A program made the translations under genes and the position numbers. A stretch of 64,000 bases of DNA, taken from NCBI RefSeq assembly GCF_019797865.1, contig NZ_CP081869.1, positions 5,160,501 to 5,224,500 on the forward strand, in the 5' to 3' direction. The stretch comes from Chenggangzhangella methanolivorans. GTDB lineage: Bacteria > Pseudomonadota > Alphaproteobacteria > Rhizobiales > Methylopilaceae. Below are positions 1-10,124 of this stretch, piece by piece. The notes under the pieces are model-generated. The model ran no database searches and was not told the origin of the DNA. It saw only the letters and a program-made list of their open reading frames with translations. Position 1 is the first letter of the stretch; every line of letters begins with the position of its first letter.

Positions 1-666
1 GACCTTCTCCTCGACCGCCTCGCCGGCGTGGATCGCGGTCGAGCGCTCGTTCTCGATCATCTCGCGGGCGAGCAGATGCCGGCGGTTCGAGGTGGCGTAG
101 AACAGCACGTTTTCGGGCCGTCCCTCGATGCCGCCCTCCAGAACCGCCTTCAGCGACTTGTAGGAGGCGTCGGCGAGATCGAACGACAGGTCGTCGCAGA
201 ACAGCAGGAACGGGAAGGGCGCGGCCCGCAGCAGCGACATCAGCGTCGGGAGCGTCTCGATGTCCTCGCGATGGATCTCGACGAGCTTCAGCCTCGGCCG
301 GCCTTCGCGCTCCATCGTCTCGACGACCGTCGCGTGAGAAGCCTTCACCAGCGAGCTCTTGCCCATGCCCCGCGCGCCCCAGAGCAGGGCGTTGTTGGCG
401 GGCTTGCCGCGGGCGAATCGCAGCGTGTTGTCGAGGAGGGTGTCGCGGGCGCGGTCGACGCCCTTCAGCAGCCGCATGTCCACGCGGCTGACCTTCGCGA
501 CCGGGATCAGCCGCTTTTCGACCGCCGACCACACGAAGGCGTCGGCGACCTCAAAGTCCGGCGCCTGGACGCGGGGAGGGGCCATGCGCTCGAGCGCCTC
601 GGCGATGCGCGCGAGAAGCTCGTCGCGCGTGTCGGTCGCGGGCATGGAGTAGAACGGATCGGACAC
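1..666 (-). CDS. DUF815-family AAA+ ATPase (3' end outside window)
   Basis: 222 codons are visible; the C-terminus lies beyond the left edge. The best start is a GTG at 664-666 (reads VSDPFYSM), with an in-frame ATG seven codons later. A Walker A motif GARGMGKSS lies at about residues 97-105, a Walker B-like FLLFCDDLS near 153-161, and a sensor-like stretch FYATSNRRHLL near 189-199. These match the DUF815 family of small P-loop ATPases, whose substrate is unknown. The gene is divergent from yajC. The family call is firm; no cellular role is claimed. Confidence 0.85.
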   Translation of the reverse strand, partial: MSDPFYSMPATDTRDELLARIAEALERMAPPRVQAPDFEVADAFVWSAVEKRLIPVAKVSRVDMRLLKGVDRARDTLLDNTLRFARGKPANNALLWGARGMGKSSLVKASHATVVETMEREGRPRLKLVEIHREDIETLPTLMSLLRAAPFPFLLFCDDLSFDLADASYKSLKAVLEGGIEGRPENVLFYATSNRRHLLAREMIENERSTAIHAGEAVEEKV

Positions 667-830
667 GGCGAAAGCCCTCGACGGCGGAAAACGGCGCGCG
701 GCGTCCGGACCCGGCCCGGACGATCCGCGTTCGCGCGAAGCTCTACGCCCGTCATGGGTGGTGCGGTCAAGCCGGGACGGGGCCGCAGGGCGTCGCGACG
801 AGCCGTCGAAGGTCCCATCGGGCGCGTGAT

Positions 831-858
831 TTGATTTCGCGGGGGCCGTGGCTATAGT
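831..858 (+). promoter_or_regulatory. Possible sigma-70-type promoter for yajC-secD-secF
   Basis: TTGATT at 831-836 and TATAGT at 853-858 are separated by 16 bp, about 105 bp upstream of the yajC ATG in the gap between the divergent DUF815 gene and yajC. Apart from this, nothing recognisable was seen in 667-962. Assigned by eye only. Confidence 0.4.
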
Positions 859-962
859 CCGCGCCGCCTCGCCGGGGGCACGACGCCCGGCCGTCATTTT
901 CAAAGGTTCTGCCGCCTCGGGCTCAACGACGTGGCGCGAATCCCACGCCGGAGCTTCCGCAG

Positions 963-1304
963 ATGTTCGTTACGCCCGCCTTCGCCCAGGGCGCCGCTCC
1001 CGCGGGAGGGCTCGATCAGACCCTGATCAGCTTCTTCCCGCTGATCCTGATCTTCGTGATCATGTACTTCCTGATCCTCCGTCCGCAGCAGAAGCGCGTG
1101 AAGGAGCATCGCGAGATGATCAAGAACGTGCGCCGCGGCGACACGATCGTCACCGGCGGCGGCATCATCGCCAAGGTGGTGAAGGTCGTGGACGACGCCG
1201 AGGTCCAGGTCGAGATCGCCGACAACGTCCGCGTCCGTCTCGCCCGCAGCATGATCTCCGAGGTTCGCGCCAAGGGCGAGCCGGTCAAGACCGAAGGCGC
1301 CTGA
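963..1304 (+). CDS. yajC: Preprotein translocase subunit YajC
   Basis: 113 residues, normal for YajC. One N-terminal membrane helix (about residues 22-42, rich in L/I/F) is followed by the family motif LRPQQKRVKEH and the conserved RRGDTIVTGGGI stretch of the cytosolic domain. YajC associates with SecD and SecF in the inner membrane as an accessory to SecYEG. The gene sits 58 bp upstream of secD in the same direction, the classical order. Confidence 0.96.
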   Translation: MFVTPAFAQGAAPAGGLDQTLISFFPLILIFVIMYFLILRPQQKRVKEHREMIKNVRRGDTIVTGGGIIAKVVKVVDDAEVQVEIADNVRVRLARSMISEVRAKGEPVKTEGA

Positions 1305-1362
1305 CGCCCGTCGCGGCCGCGGCGCGGTTCCCCGCGCCGCCGCCTGTTGAAAGCCGCCGATA

Positions 1363-2973
1363 ATGCTTCATTTCTCGCCCTGGAAGATCGCCGGCGTCCT
1401 CGCGCTCTGCGCGCTCGGCGTTCTGCTGCTGATCCCCAATTTCCTGTCGCAGCAGGCCCGCGACGCCTATCCGAGCTGGTTCCCGGCGCGCACGGTCGTG
1501 CTCGGGCTCGATCTCCAGGGCGGCTCGCAGCTGCTGCTCGAGGTCGACGGCCCGGCGCTCCGCCGCACCCGCATCGCCGCCACCCAGGACGACGTCCGCC
1601 GGGTGCTGCGCGAGGCGCGCATCGGCACCACCGCGATCGCGCTCGACGGCCAGACGGTGCGCGCCACGCTGCGCGATCCGAGCCAGATGAGCCTCGCGCT
1701 CGAAAAGCTCCGGACGCTCGCGGTCCCGGCCTCCTCGGGCGTGTTCGGCGGCACGGGCCCGAACGAAGTCGAGGTCGGCCAGCAGGGCGACAACATCGTC
1801 ACCGCCACCGCGACGGAAGCCGGCCTCCAGGCGCGCATCCGCTCCGCGGTCGACCAGTCGATCGAGATCGTGCGTCGCCGCGTCGACGAGCTCGGCACGG
1901 TCGAGCCCTCGATCCAGCGCCAGGGCGCCGACCGCATCCTCGTGCAGGTGCCGGGCCTCCAGGATCCGCAGCGCCTGAAGGACATCCTCGGCAAGACCGC
2001 GGCGCTCTCCTTCCGCCTCGTCGACCGCTCCGTGCCGCCCGAGCAGGCCGCCGCCGGCCGTCCGCCGGAAGGCTCGGAAGTCCTGTTCGAGACGCAAGCC
2101 GGACAGCGCGTGCCCGTGCTCGTCGAGAAGCGCGTGATGGTGTCGGGCGAAGACCTCGTCGACGCTCAGCCGGGCTTCGACCAGCGCACGCGCGAGCCGA
2201 TCGTCCAGTTCCGCTTCAACAATCGCGGCGCCCGCCAGTTCGGCGCGGTGACGCAGGCCAATGTCGGCAATCCCTTCGCCATCATCCTCGACAACGAGGT
2301 GATCTCGGCGCCGCGCATCAACGAACCGATCACCGGCGGCTCGGGCCAGATCTCCGGCAACTTCACGGTCGAGAGCGCCAACGACCTCGCGGTGTTGCTG
2401 CGCGCGGGCGCGCTGCCGGCGCCGCTCACCGTCATCGAGGAGCGCACCGTCGGCCCAGGCCTCGGACAGGACTCGATCGAGGCCGGCACCCGCGCCACCT
2501 GGTACGCGGCCGCCTTCGTCGTGGTCTTCATGTTCGCGACCTACGGCGTGTTCGGCTTCATCGCCAACATCGCGCTGCTGGTCCACGTCGTGTTCATCTT
2601 CGCGCTGATGTCGGTGCTGGGCGCGACGCTCACGCTTCCGGGCATCGCCGGCGTGGTGCTGACCATCGGCACCGCGGTCGACTCCAACGTTCTGATCTAC
2701 GAGCGCATACGCGAAGAGTTCAGGGCGGGACGAAGCATGGTGTCGGCGATCGACGCCGGTTTCCGGCACGCTTTCGCAGTCATCATCGACTCGAACTCCA
2801 CCATGGGCATCGCGGCCGTGATCCTGTTCCTGCTGGGCTCGGGCCCGGTGCGGGGCTTCGCGGTGGTGTTCATCCTCGGCATTCTGACGACCGTGATCAC
2901 GGCCGTGACCATGACGCGCATGATGATCGCGCTCTGGTACCGCCGCTCGCGTCCGCAGACGCTGCCGTTCTGA
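1363..2973 (+). CDS. secD: Protein translocase subunit SecD
   Basis: 536 residues. It has the N-terminal helix, the conserved LGLDLQGGSQLLLEV-type motif after it, a large periplasmic domain, and the C-terminal membrane region from about residue 375 with the SecD signature around GTAVDSNVLIYERIREE. SecD works with SecF to complete export, using the proton motive force. It lies between yajC and secF, with secF starting 13 bp after its stop. It is intact, unlike its neighbour secF. Confidence 0.97.
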   Translation: MLHFSPWKIAGVLALCALGVLLLIPNFLSQQARDAYPSWFPARTVVLGLDLQGGSQLLLEVDGPALRRTRIAATQDDVRRVLREARIGTTAIALDGQTVRATLRDPSQMSLALEKLRTLAVPASSGVFGGTGPNEVEVGQQGDNIVTATATEAGLQARIRSAVDQSIEIVRRRVDELGTVEPSIQRQGADRILVQVPGLQDPQRLKDILGKTAALSFRLVDRSVPPEQAAAGRPPEGSEVLFETQAGQRVPVLVEKRVMVSGEDLVDAQPGFDQRTREPIVQFRFNNRGARQFGAVTQANVGNPFAIILDNEVISAPRINEPITGGSGQISGNFTVESANDLAVLLRAGALPAPLTVIEERTVGPGLGQDSIEAGTRATWYAAAFVVVFMFATYGVFGFIANIALLVHVVFIFALMSVLGATLTLPGIAGVVLTIGTAVDSNVLIYERIREEFRAGRSMVSAIDAGFRHAFAVIIDSNSTMGIAAVILFLLGSGPVRGFAVVFILGILTTVITAVTMTRMMIALWYRRSRPQTLPF

Positions 2974-2986
2974 GGAGGCGGATCCA

Positions 2987-4113
2987 ATGAAGCTTCTCCG
3001 TCTCTTCCCGGACGACTCGAACTTCCGCTTCGTGCGCTGGCGCGTGCTGAGCTTTCCGTTCTCGGCCTTCATCTCGGTCGCGACGCTGATCCTGTTCCTG
3101 ACCGTCGGCCTCAACTACGGCATCGACTTCACCGGCGGCACGCTGATGGAGATGCAGGCGAAGTCCGGCCAGGCCGACCTCGCCAAGGTGCGCGAGACCG
3201 CCACTCGTTCGAAGTGGGCGAGGTCGAGGTGCAGGAGTTCGGCCAGGGCGGCCAGGTCTCGATCCGTTTCCGCATCCAGCCGGGCGGCGAGTCGGCGCAA
3301 TCGAAGCTCGTGGCGGACGCCCGCAAAGCCTATGAGAGCGACTACGAGATCCGCCGCGTCGAGACGGTCGGTCCGCGCGTCTCGGGCGAGCTCGTCCAGG
3401 CCGGCACGCTCGGCGTCGTGCTCTCGATCGTCTCGGTGCTGGTCTATCTCTGGTTCCGCTTCGAGCTGAACCTTGCGATCGGCGCGGTGATCGGCACGCT
3501 CCACGACATCGTGCTGACCGTCGGCTTCTTCCTGATCACGCGGGAAGAGTTCAATATGACCTCGATCGCCGCGATCCTGACCATCGTCGGCTATTCGCTC
3601 AACGAGACCGTCGTGGTGTTCGACCGAACGCGCGAGCTGCTTCGCAAATACAAGAACATCCCGACCGACGAGCTGCTCGACCTCTCGATCAACCACACCA
3701 TGTCGCGCACGGTGATGACCGCCACCACCACGGCGCTGTCGCTGCTCGCGCTTGTGCTGTTCGGCGGCCAGGCGATCCAGGGCTTCGCCAACGTGATGCT
3801 GTTCGGCGTGGTGATCTGCACCTATTCGGCGATCTTCGTGTCGTCGCCGATGTTGATCTATCTCGGCGTAAAGACGTCGGCCCGGGCGGTGGCGGACGAC
3901 AAGGCCGAGGCGCGCTCCGCGAAGCCGGCGCCCGCCGCAAGCCGGCGACAAGCTGAGACGACGGGGCCGGACTGCGTGCTTCGAGACGCCCGCGGGCGCG
4001 GGCTCCTCAGCATGAGAACCGTTGAGGAGGCTCAAACGGTCCTCATGCTGAGGAGCCGCCTGCAAGGCGGCGTCTCGAAGCACGCAGTCCGGTCCCGCCG
4101 CGAGTTTTCATGA
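2987..4113 (+). CDS. secF: Protein translocase subunit SecF (one frameshift; extended C-terminus)
   Basis: The N-terminal part (MKLLRLFPDDSNFRFV, membrane helix, YGIDFTGGTLMEM motif) is in one frame and the rest (from VGEVEVQEFGQGG through five membrane segments with SLNETVVVFDR) in another. One missing base near 3203 joins them. As written, the reading frame runs about 55 residues past the normal SecF end, through a palindromic repeat (3967-4092), and stops at 4113, where it overlaps the next ATG by 4 bp. The true protein may end near 3950 if another indel is present. The function is the same as for SecD, its partner. Confidence 0.9.
3967..4092. repeat. Palindromic repeat with 24-bp perfect inverted arms (copy 1)
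   Basis: The left arm 3967-3990 and right arm 4069-4092 are exact reverse complements. Inside is a second inverted pair built on CTCAGCATGAG and CTCATGCTGAG. The transcript would form a long nested hairpin. A second copy lies at 24566-24691. Elements of this look are common between genes in Hyphomicrobiales. Here it is read as the 3' end of secF. Confidence 0.85.
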
Positions 4114-4483
4114 CCGACGACCGCCACCTGCCGGGCCGCCACCTCATCGACGCCTACGGCTCAGCGGGTTTCGGCTCGCCGACCTCGGCCATCGCGGATC
4201 GCTGCTCGGCCTGCCGTCGGGCATGTGGGCCTGGCCCTACGCCAGACCCGCCGAGCTCGACGAGGCGGCCTTCGCGCGCGTCTTCGCCGAGGCCGACGAG
4301 ATCGACACGCTGCTCATCGGCATGGGGGCCGACATCGCGGGGCTGAAACCGGCGCTGCGCGAGGCGTTCCGGGCGGCCGGCATCGTGGCGGAGCCGATGG
4401 CGACGGGAGCCGCGGCGCGCACCTGGAATATTCTCGTGGGCGAAAGGAGGCGGGTGGCGGCGGCGCTGCTCGCGGTTCCATGA
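4110..4483 (+). CDS. Mth938-like (NDUFAF3-type) domain protein, one frameshift
   Basis: It starts MTDDRHLPGRHLIDAYG in one frame and continues in another as GLPSGMWAWP, then IDTLLIGMGADIAGLKPALREAF and a C-terminal TWNILVGERR. One missing C near 4171 restores about 124 residues of Mth938/DUF498 fold. The mitochondrial relative NDUFAF3 is a complex I assembly factor. The ATG overlaps the secF stop by 4 bp, and the stop overlaps the next ATG by 4 bp, so the three genes are probably translated together. Its bacterial role is not established. Confidence 0.82.
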
Positions 4484-5331
4484 GCGACGACGCGCTCTCC
4501 GATCCGGTCGCGAGCCTCGTCCGCGAGGTCGATTTCGGCCGCTACGCCGCGACGCTGTTCGCGCCGGCGCCGGTCCGCTCGCACCTTTTCGCGCTCTACG
4601 CCTTCGACATCGAGATTTCGCGCGTGCGCGATCTCGTGCGCGAGCCGATGCCTGGGGAACTCCGTCTGCAATGGTGGCGGGACGCGCTCGAGAACCCCGA
4701 GCGCGCCGACGTGCTGTCGCACCCGATCGCGCGCGCGCTCCACGCGGCGATCGTTTTCGGGCGCCTGCCCACCGAGGCGCTTCTTGCGATCGTCGACGCG
4801 CGCGGGGACGATCTCTACGACGATCCGGTGGCGAGCCTCGACGAGCTCGAGGGGCGGCTCGGGACGACCCACGGCGCGGTGCTGCGGCTTGCGAGCCTCA
4901 TCGTCGCCGAAGGGCGCGATCCCGGAGGCGCGGCGGCCTGCGGCCTCGCGGGCGTCGCGCAGGGAATCGCGAGCGTTCTGGGCGGCCTGCCGAAGCTCGC
5001 GGCGCGCGGCCAGGCGTTGATCCCCGCCTACCTGATGGCGCAGACCGGCGCGCAGCGCGACGATCTGCTCTCGGGCCGCGCGACCCCGCAGCTTCGGCTG
5101 GCGGTCGAGCGGCTGGCGGGCCACGGCGTCAGCCGCCTCGGCGAGGCGCGCGCCGCCATGGCCGAGATGGACCGCGGCGCCCATCCGGCGCTTCTGCCCG
5201 TCGCGCTCGCGGCGGCAGCGCTTGCGCGGATCGAACGACGGCCGGACCCGTTCGGGGCCCCACGCGACCCGGCGCGGTGGCGCGAGCTCATCCGCCTCTG
5301 GCGGTTCAGCCGGCGCGACCCGCCGTTTTGA
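4480..5331 (+). CDS. Squalene/phytoene synthase-family protein (NDUFAF6-like)
   Basis: 283 residues with the all-helical isoprenoid synthase fold. It carries LFALYAFDIEISRVRDLV, QWWRDALE, and a degenerate second aspartate region DDLYDDPVAS. This clade, found next to Mth938 and secDF in alphaproteobacteria, resembles the mitochondrial complex I assembly factor NDUFAF6 more than hopanoid or carotenoid synthases, and no terpenoid gene is nearby. The start is the ATG overlapping the preceding stop. A catalytic role cannot be excluded from sequence alone. Confidence 0.85.
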   Translation: MSDDALSDPVASLVREVDFGRYAATLFAPAPVRSHLFALYAFDIEISRVRDLVREPMPGELRLQWWRDALENPERADVLSHPIARALHAAIVFGRLPTEALLAIVDARGDDLYDDPVASLDELEGRLGTTHGAVLRLASLIVAEGRDPGGAAACGLAGVAQGIASVLGGLPKLAARGQALIPAYLMAQTGAQRDDLLSGRATPQLRLAVERLAGHGVSRLGEARAAMAEMDRGAHPALLPVALAAAALARIERRPDPFGAPRDPARWRELIRLWRFSRRDPPF

Positions 5332-5335
5332 CGAA

Positions 5336-5945
5336 TCAGAGCTGGTGGATCGAGGCCACGGGCTCGGCGTCGTCGGCGATGTCGGCGACGATCAGCAGCG
5401 CGCCTTCGAGCGCCGGCAGGATCTCCTCCACCGCGGTGGCGACGATGTAGGGCGCCTCGAGGCCCGGCCGCAGGAAGCCTTCGGCCGACATGTGGTCGAG
5501 CAGCGCCGTCAGCGGCGACCAGAAGCCATGGAGATCGGCGATGAGGATTGGCTTGGCGTGGCGGCCGAGCTGCGCCCAGGTCATCTGCTCGACGAGCTCC
5601 TCGAGCGTGCCGATGCCGCCCGGCAGCGCCACGAAGGCGTCGGAGCGCTCGAACATCAGGCGCTTCCGCTCGTGCATGTCCTCAGTGACGACGAGCTCCT
5701 GAACGTCGGCCAGCATCACCTCGCGCTCGACGAGGAACTTCGGGATGACGCCGGTCACGTGCCCGCCGGCCGCGAGCGTCGCGCGCGCGACCGCGCCCAT
5801 CAGGCCGATGTTGCCGCCGCCATAGACGAGGCCGACCCCGGCTTCGGCGAGAAGACGGCCGAGTTTCTCGGCGTCGGCGATGTGTTCGGGCATCGCGCCG
5901 GGGCTCGAGCCGCAGAAAAACGCAGACGGTGCGGAGTTTTGTCAT
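5336..5945 (-). CDS. LOG-family protein (TIGR00730 type), one frameshift
   Basis: It starts MTKLRTVCVF (ATG at 5943-5945). One extra base in the A5 run at 5916-5920 breaks the frame before the CGSSPG nucleotide-binding loop. The remaining 185 codons contain YGGGNIGLMG and the hallmark PGGIGTLEE with the catalytic-type glutamate. LOG proteins release the base from cytokinin-type nucleoside monophosphates; many bacterial members have other or unknown nucleotide substrates. It is convergent with the squalene-synthase-like gene, 4 bp away. Confidence 0.9.
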
Positions 5946-6101
5946 GTGTCGAGTGAGCCTTTGGCCGGTCCCGGGGTCAAGCGGCGAACGCAAGCCGTGA
6001 ACCGATTCCATCGAAGGTGATGCATGTCGCCCCATCTCCTTGTAAGTCATGGAGATTGATGGAACTGCGACGGCGGCCCGCGGGCCTCGCCGAGGGGCGG
6101 A

Positions 6102-7730
6102 ATGAGAATGTCGGCTTCGGTCAGGATCGGCTTTGCGATCGGCTTCGCGCTCGCCGCGATTTCGGCGGCGCGTGGGCGTGGCGCGAGGGATACTGGCGGC
6201 CGGCCGAGGAGAAGCGCGCGGACACGCAGACGCCGCCCTCCAGATCTTTCACGCCGCAGCCTGACGGCGAGCCTAGCCGTCCCGGCGCCGCGCCCGAACG
6301 GCCAGCGGGCGGCGCCGCGGCGCCGTCCGTCGCGCCGACGACGCCCGCGACCCCGCCTTCGGCGACGCCGACGCCGGGCGCCACGCCGCCCTCCGTCACC
6401 CCGCCCAACATGTCGCCGCCCTCCTCCACGCGGCCGCCCAACGCCGCCGACGCCGGATCGACGCCGGGAAGCGGCGCGGCCGCGGCCGCCGGCCGGGCCG
6501 GCGAGGCCAAGGGCGCCAAGCCCGACGCCGCCAAGCCCGACGCCGCCAAGGGCGCGTTCGACGTCGTCCGCGTCGAGCCCTCGGGCGACGCGGTGGTGGC
6601 TGGCCGCTGCGCCGCCGGCTGCACGGCCGAGCTCACCGCGAACGGCCGCACGATCGACACCGCGAAAGCTGACTCCGGGGGCTCCTTCGCCATGACGCCG
6701 CCGGCGCTGCCGCCCGGGGATCACCAGCTGCGCCTCAAGCTGACGACGCCTGACGGCAAGCAGGAGACCTCCGAGCAGAGCGTCACGGTGTCGGTGCCGA
6801 AGGCGCCGTCGAAGGAGGTGGTCGTGGTGCTGAACGCGCCCGACGCGCCGTCCCAGATCCTGCAGCGGCCGGGCCAGGAGCCTGCGGCCGCCGAAGCGCC
6901 GAAGCCCGCGGCCGGCGACCGCGTCGCCGCGCGGCCCGACGGCGCGGCGCCCGCCCGGGGCGGCGACGGCGCTCTCGCTCGGCGCGATCGACGCCGACCA
7001 GGGCCGGTTCTTCCTTCAGGGCACGGCGCCGGCCGGGTCGAAGCTTCGGATCTATCTCAACAATTCGCTCGTTTCCGAGGCGACCGCCGGCGCCGACGGC
7101 CGCTGGTCGCTGCGCGTCGAGCGGGGGCTGACCGAGGGCAAATACACCGCGCGCGTCGATCACGTCGACGCGGCCGGCAAGGTGGTCAAGCGCGCCGAGA
7201 CCGGCTTCGACTACGAAGGCGAGGTCGCGGCCGCGGCCCCGGGATCGCAGGACAAGACGTCGGGCCGGCAGGCGGCCGGATCGCCGACGTCGGCGCCGTC
7301 CGGGACGAGCGGCGCGGCCGGCCCGCAGGCGGCGGTGGAACAATCGTCCGCGGGCGGCGACGGACTGGCGCGCCGCGATCGCGGAGCTCCCGGCGAAGGC
7401 GAAGGCGCGAGCGGCGAGGCGGCTGCGCCGGCCGCAAACTCCGCGGACGCCGCCGCAGCCGGATCGCCGGCCGAGGGGCCGGGCGGAGCGGGCGCGCCGC
7501 CTGTCGCCGATCCCGCGAACCCGGTCGTCGCCTCGATCGACACCGCCACCGTCAAGCGCGGCGACAGCCTGTGGCGCATCTCGCGCACGGCCTATGGCCA
7601 GGGGCGGCGCTACACCATCATCTTCAGCGCCAACGACAAGCAGATCCGCGATCCGGACCTGATCTATCCCGGCCAGGTGCTGGTGGTGCCGAACCAGGGC
7701 GCGGAAGCCGCTGCGGCCGAGAAGCGCTGA
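6102..7730 (+). CDS. LysM-domain envelope protein with Ala/Pro-rich linker (two frameshifts)
   Basis: The N-terminal signal-anchor (ATG 6102 or 6108, reading MSASVRIGFAIGFALAA) changes frame around 6150-6185. A long Pro/Ala/Thr-rich segment follows, then an Ig-like region (about 6560-6820). A second frame change occurs at the GGGG run 6957-6960, after which comes a second Ig-like unit (FFLQGTAPAGSKLRIYLNN). The C-terminus is a LysM domain, VKRGDSLWRISRTAYGQG to YPGQVLVVP. LysM binds peptidoglycan, so the protein is likely a periplasmic cell-wall binder. The exact start and the first break are uncertain. Confidence 0.75.
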
Positions 7731-7738
7731 CGTCTTGC

Positions 7739-7770
7739 GCCGCAGGCCCGTGAGGCCTACCTGCGGCGGA
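7739..7770. terminator. Hairpin after the LysM gene
   Basis: GCCGCAGG and CCTGCGGC arms flank a 13-nt loop just after the stop at 7730. There is no T-run, so it is only a possible terminator or mRNA-end stabiliser. Confidence 0.3.
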
Positions 7771-7831
7771 TGATCCTTCAAACCGCTCCTTTCGGCGACG
7801 GCCGCCAGCGCAGCCGTCGCGGCGACCTCGC

Positions 7832-9789
7832 ATGGTGAGGCGCCGCCGCGGCGACGGCGGTCCCCAGAGCGAGGTTTCGGCCGGCGGCTTCGCGTTCTTC
7901 CAGACGATGCGCCGGCTCCAGCCCTATATGTGGCCGGGCGAACGGCCGGACCTGAAGCGGCGCATCGCGATCGCGATCGTGTTGCTGGTGGCGACCAAGC
8001 TCGTCACCGTGCTGGTGCCTTACGGCTTCAAATGGGCGACCGACGCGCTGACGTTGATCCAGCAGGGCAGGGCGCCGGACGCCTCCGCCGGCGGTTGGCT
8101 CGACGACTGGCGCGTGCTGGCGCTCGGCGCGCCGGCCGTGATGGTGTTGGCCTACGGTTTCGGCCGCATCGCCATGGTGGCGTTCGCGCAGGCGCGCGAC
8201 GGCGTCACGGCCCCGGTCGTGATGCATGCGGTGCGGCGGCTCTCGCTCATCGTCTTCCGCCACATGCATCGCCTCAGCCTGCGATTTCATCTGGGACGGC
8301 GCACCGGCGCGGTGAGCCGGATCGTCGACCGCGGGCGGCTCGCGATCGAGACGCTGACGCGCACCGCGCTCCTCACCGTCGTGCCCACGATCCTGGAGTT
8401 CGCGCTGGTGCTCGGCGTTCTGGCCTGGCAGTTCGGCTGGCGCTATTCGGCGGTCGTGGCCGGCATGGTCGTGGTCTATCTCGCCTTCACCTATCTCGCG
8501 ACCGAGCGGCGCATCGCGCATCGCCGGGCTTTGAACGAGAACGACACCGAGGCGAGCTCCAAGGCGATCGACAGCCTGCTCAATTACGAGACGGTCAAGT
8601 ACTTCGGCAACGAGGGCCGCGAGGCCGATCGCTACGACCGGTCGATGGCCGGCTATGAAAAAGCGGCGGTGCGCACCTACACCTCGCTCGCCTGGCTCAA
8701 CTTCGGGCAGGCGGCGATCTTCACCGCGGGCCTCACCGCCTGCATGGCCATGGTGGCGGCGGACGTGCGCGCCGGAAACAATACGGTCGGCGACTTCGTG
8801 CTGATCAACGCCATGATGATCCAGCTCTACGTGCCGCTCAATTCATGGGGTTCGTCTACCGCGAGATCAAGCTGGCGGTCGCCGATCTCGAGGCGATGTT
8901 CCGCCTGCTCGAGCAGGATCCGGAGATCGAGGACCGCGAGGGCGCGAAGCCGCTCGAGATCGGCGCGGGCGTCATCCGCTTCGAGGACGTCTCGTTCTCC
9001 TACGACCCCGAGCGGCCGATCCTGAAGAACGTCAGCTTCGAGGCGAAGGCCGGCCAGACCATCGCGATCGTTGGCCCGTCGGGCGCGGGCAAGTCCACGA
9101 TCGCGCGGCTTCTCTATCGGTTCTACGACGTGAGCGGCGGCCGCATCACGATCGACGGGCAGGACCTGCGCGACGTCAGCCAGGCGAGCCTGCGGGAGGC
9201 CATCGGCATGGTCCCGCAGGACACGGTGCTGTTCAACGACACCGTCCGCTACAACATCCGCTACGGCCGCTGGGACGCTTCCGACGCCGACGTCGAGGAG
9301 GCCGCGAGGCTCGCCCAGATCGACGGCTTCATCCGCCTGCTGCCGCTTGGCTACGACACCGAAGTGGGCGAGCGCGGCCTGAAGCTTTCGGGCGGCGAGA
9401 AGCAGCGGGTCGCGATCGCGCGGACGATTCTGAAAGGCCCGCCGCTGCTCATTCTCGACGAGGCCACCTCGGCGCTCGATTCGGCGACCGAGAAGGACAT
9501 CCAGGACTCCCTCGACGGCGTCGCGCGCGGGCGCACGACGCTCGTGATCGCGCATCGCCTGTCGACGATCGTGGCCGCCGACGAGATCATCGTGCTGGAG
9601 GCCGGCCGCATCGCCGAGCGTGGGACGCACGCCGAGCTGCTGGCGCAAGGCGGGCTCTACGCCGGCCTCTGGAACCGCCAGCGCGAGGCCGACGAGGCCC
9701 GCGAGACGCTGGCGCGCATCGGAGAGGACGAACTGCCCGACGAAGGCCGCCCCGAGGACGACGAGGAGCCGAGGGACGCCGCGCAGTAG
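7832..9789 (+). CDS. Atm1/HMT1-type ABC exporter, fused permease-ATPase (one frameshift)
   Basis: About 652 residues when one missing T near 8842 is restored. Six membrane helices precede [11 protein letters not shown], the hallmark of the Atm1/ABCB7/HMT1 branch. The ATPase domain has Walker [10 protein letters not shown], the LSGGEKQR signature and Walker [13 protein letters not shown]. Mitochondrial Atm1 exports a glutathione-linked sulfur species for cytosolic Fe-S proteins; alphaproteobacterial members export glutathione complexes and confer heavy-metal tolerance. It stands alone between a LysM gene and palindromic repeats. The C-terminal tail is strongly acidic. Confidence 0.92.
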
Positions 9790-9796
9790 GTCGGGC

Positions 9797-9914
9797 TCTT
9801 GTCCCGGACTTGATCCGGGACCCAGAACCGACGGCGTTTCAAACCTGAACTCGCCGTCTCGCCCTTGTCCTCGAACGGTCTCGGCTCTGGGTCCCGGATC
9901 AAGTCCGGAATAAG
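9797..9914. repeat. Palindromic repeat family A, copy 1
   Basis: The left arm is built on GTCCCGGACTTGATCCGGGA followed by CCCAGAACC, and the right arm is its reverse complement about 90 bp later. It lies just after the Atm1-type gene. With copy 2 it fills the 335-bp gene-free stretch 9790-10124. Confidence 0.85.
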
Positions 9915-9997
9915 AAAGGGAGACTGGGGCGCGGACGCCTCACGTCCGAACAGGCATGACGAGTTATGCCCAGACCCTCCGGCGACGATCACTACGC

Positions 9998-10116
9998 CTT
10001 GTCCCGGACTTGATCCGGGACCCAGAACCGAACCGGCTTCTTCGATGATCGCGACGGTGGCCGCATCATTCGGAAGCCCCGTCGGTTCTGGGTCCCGGAT
10101 CAAGTCCGGGACAAGG
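9998..10116. repeat. Palindromic repeat family A, copy 2
   Basis: It has the same arms as copy 1, complete on both sides, and ends 9 bp from the stop of the GIY-YIG gene (10125-10409, minus strand). Confidence 0.85.
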
Positions 10117-10124
10117 GCGGGGGC

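Noticed and set aside
1285-3114. Long minus-strand open frame opposite secD (609 codons)
   Set aside because: It lies fully antisense to secD, is rich in R/H/D/E as expected from high-GC shadow frames, and matches no family.
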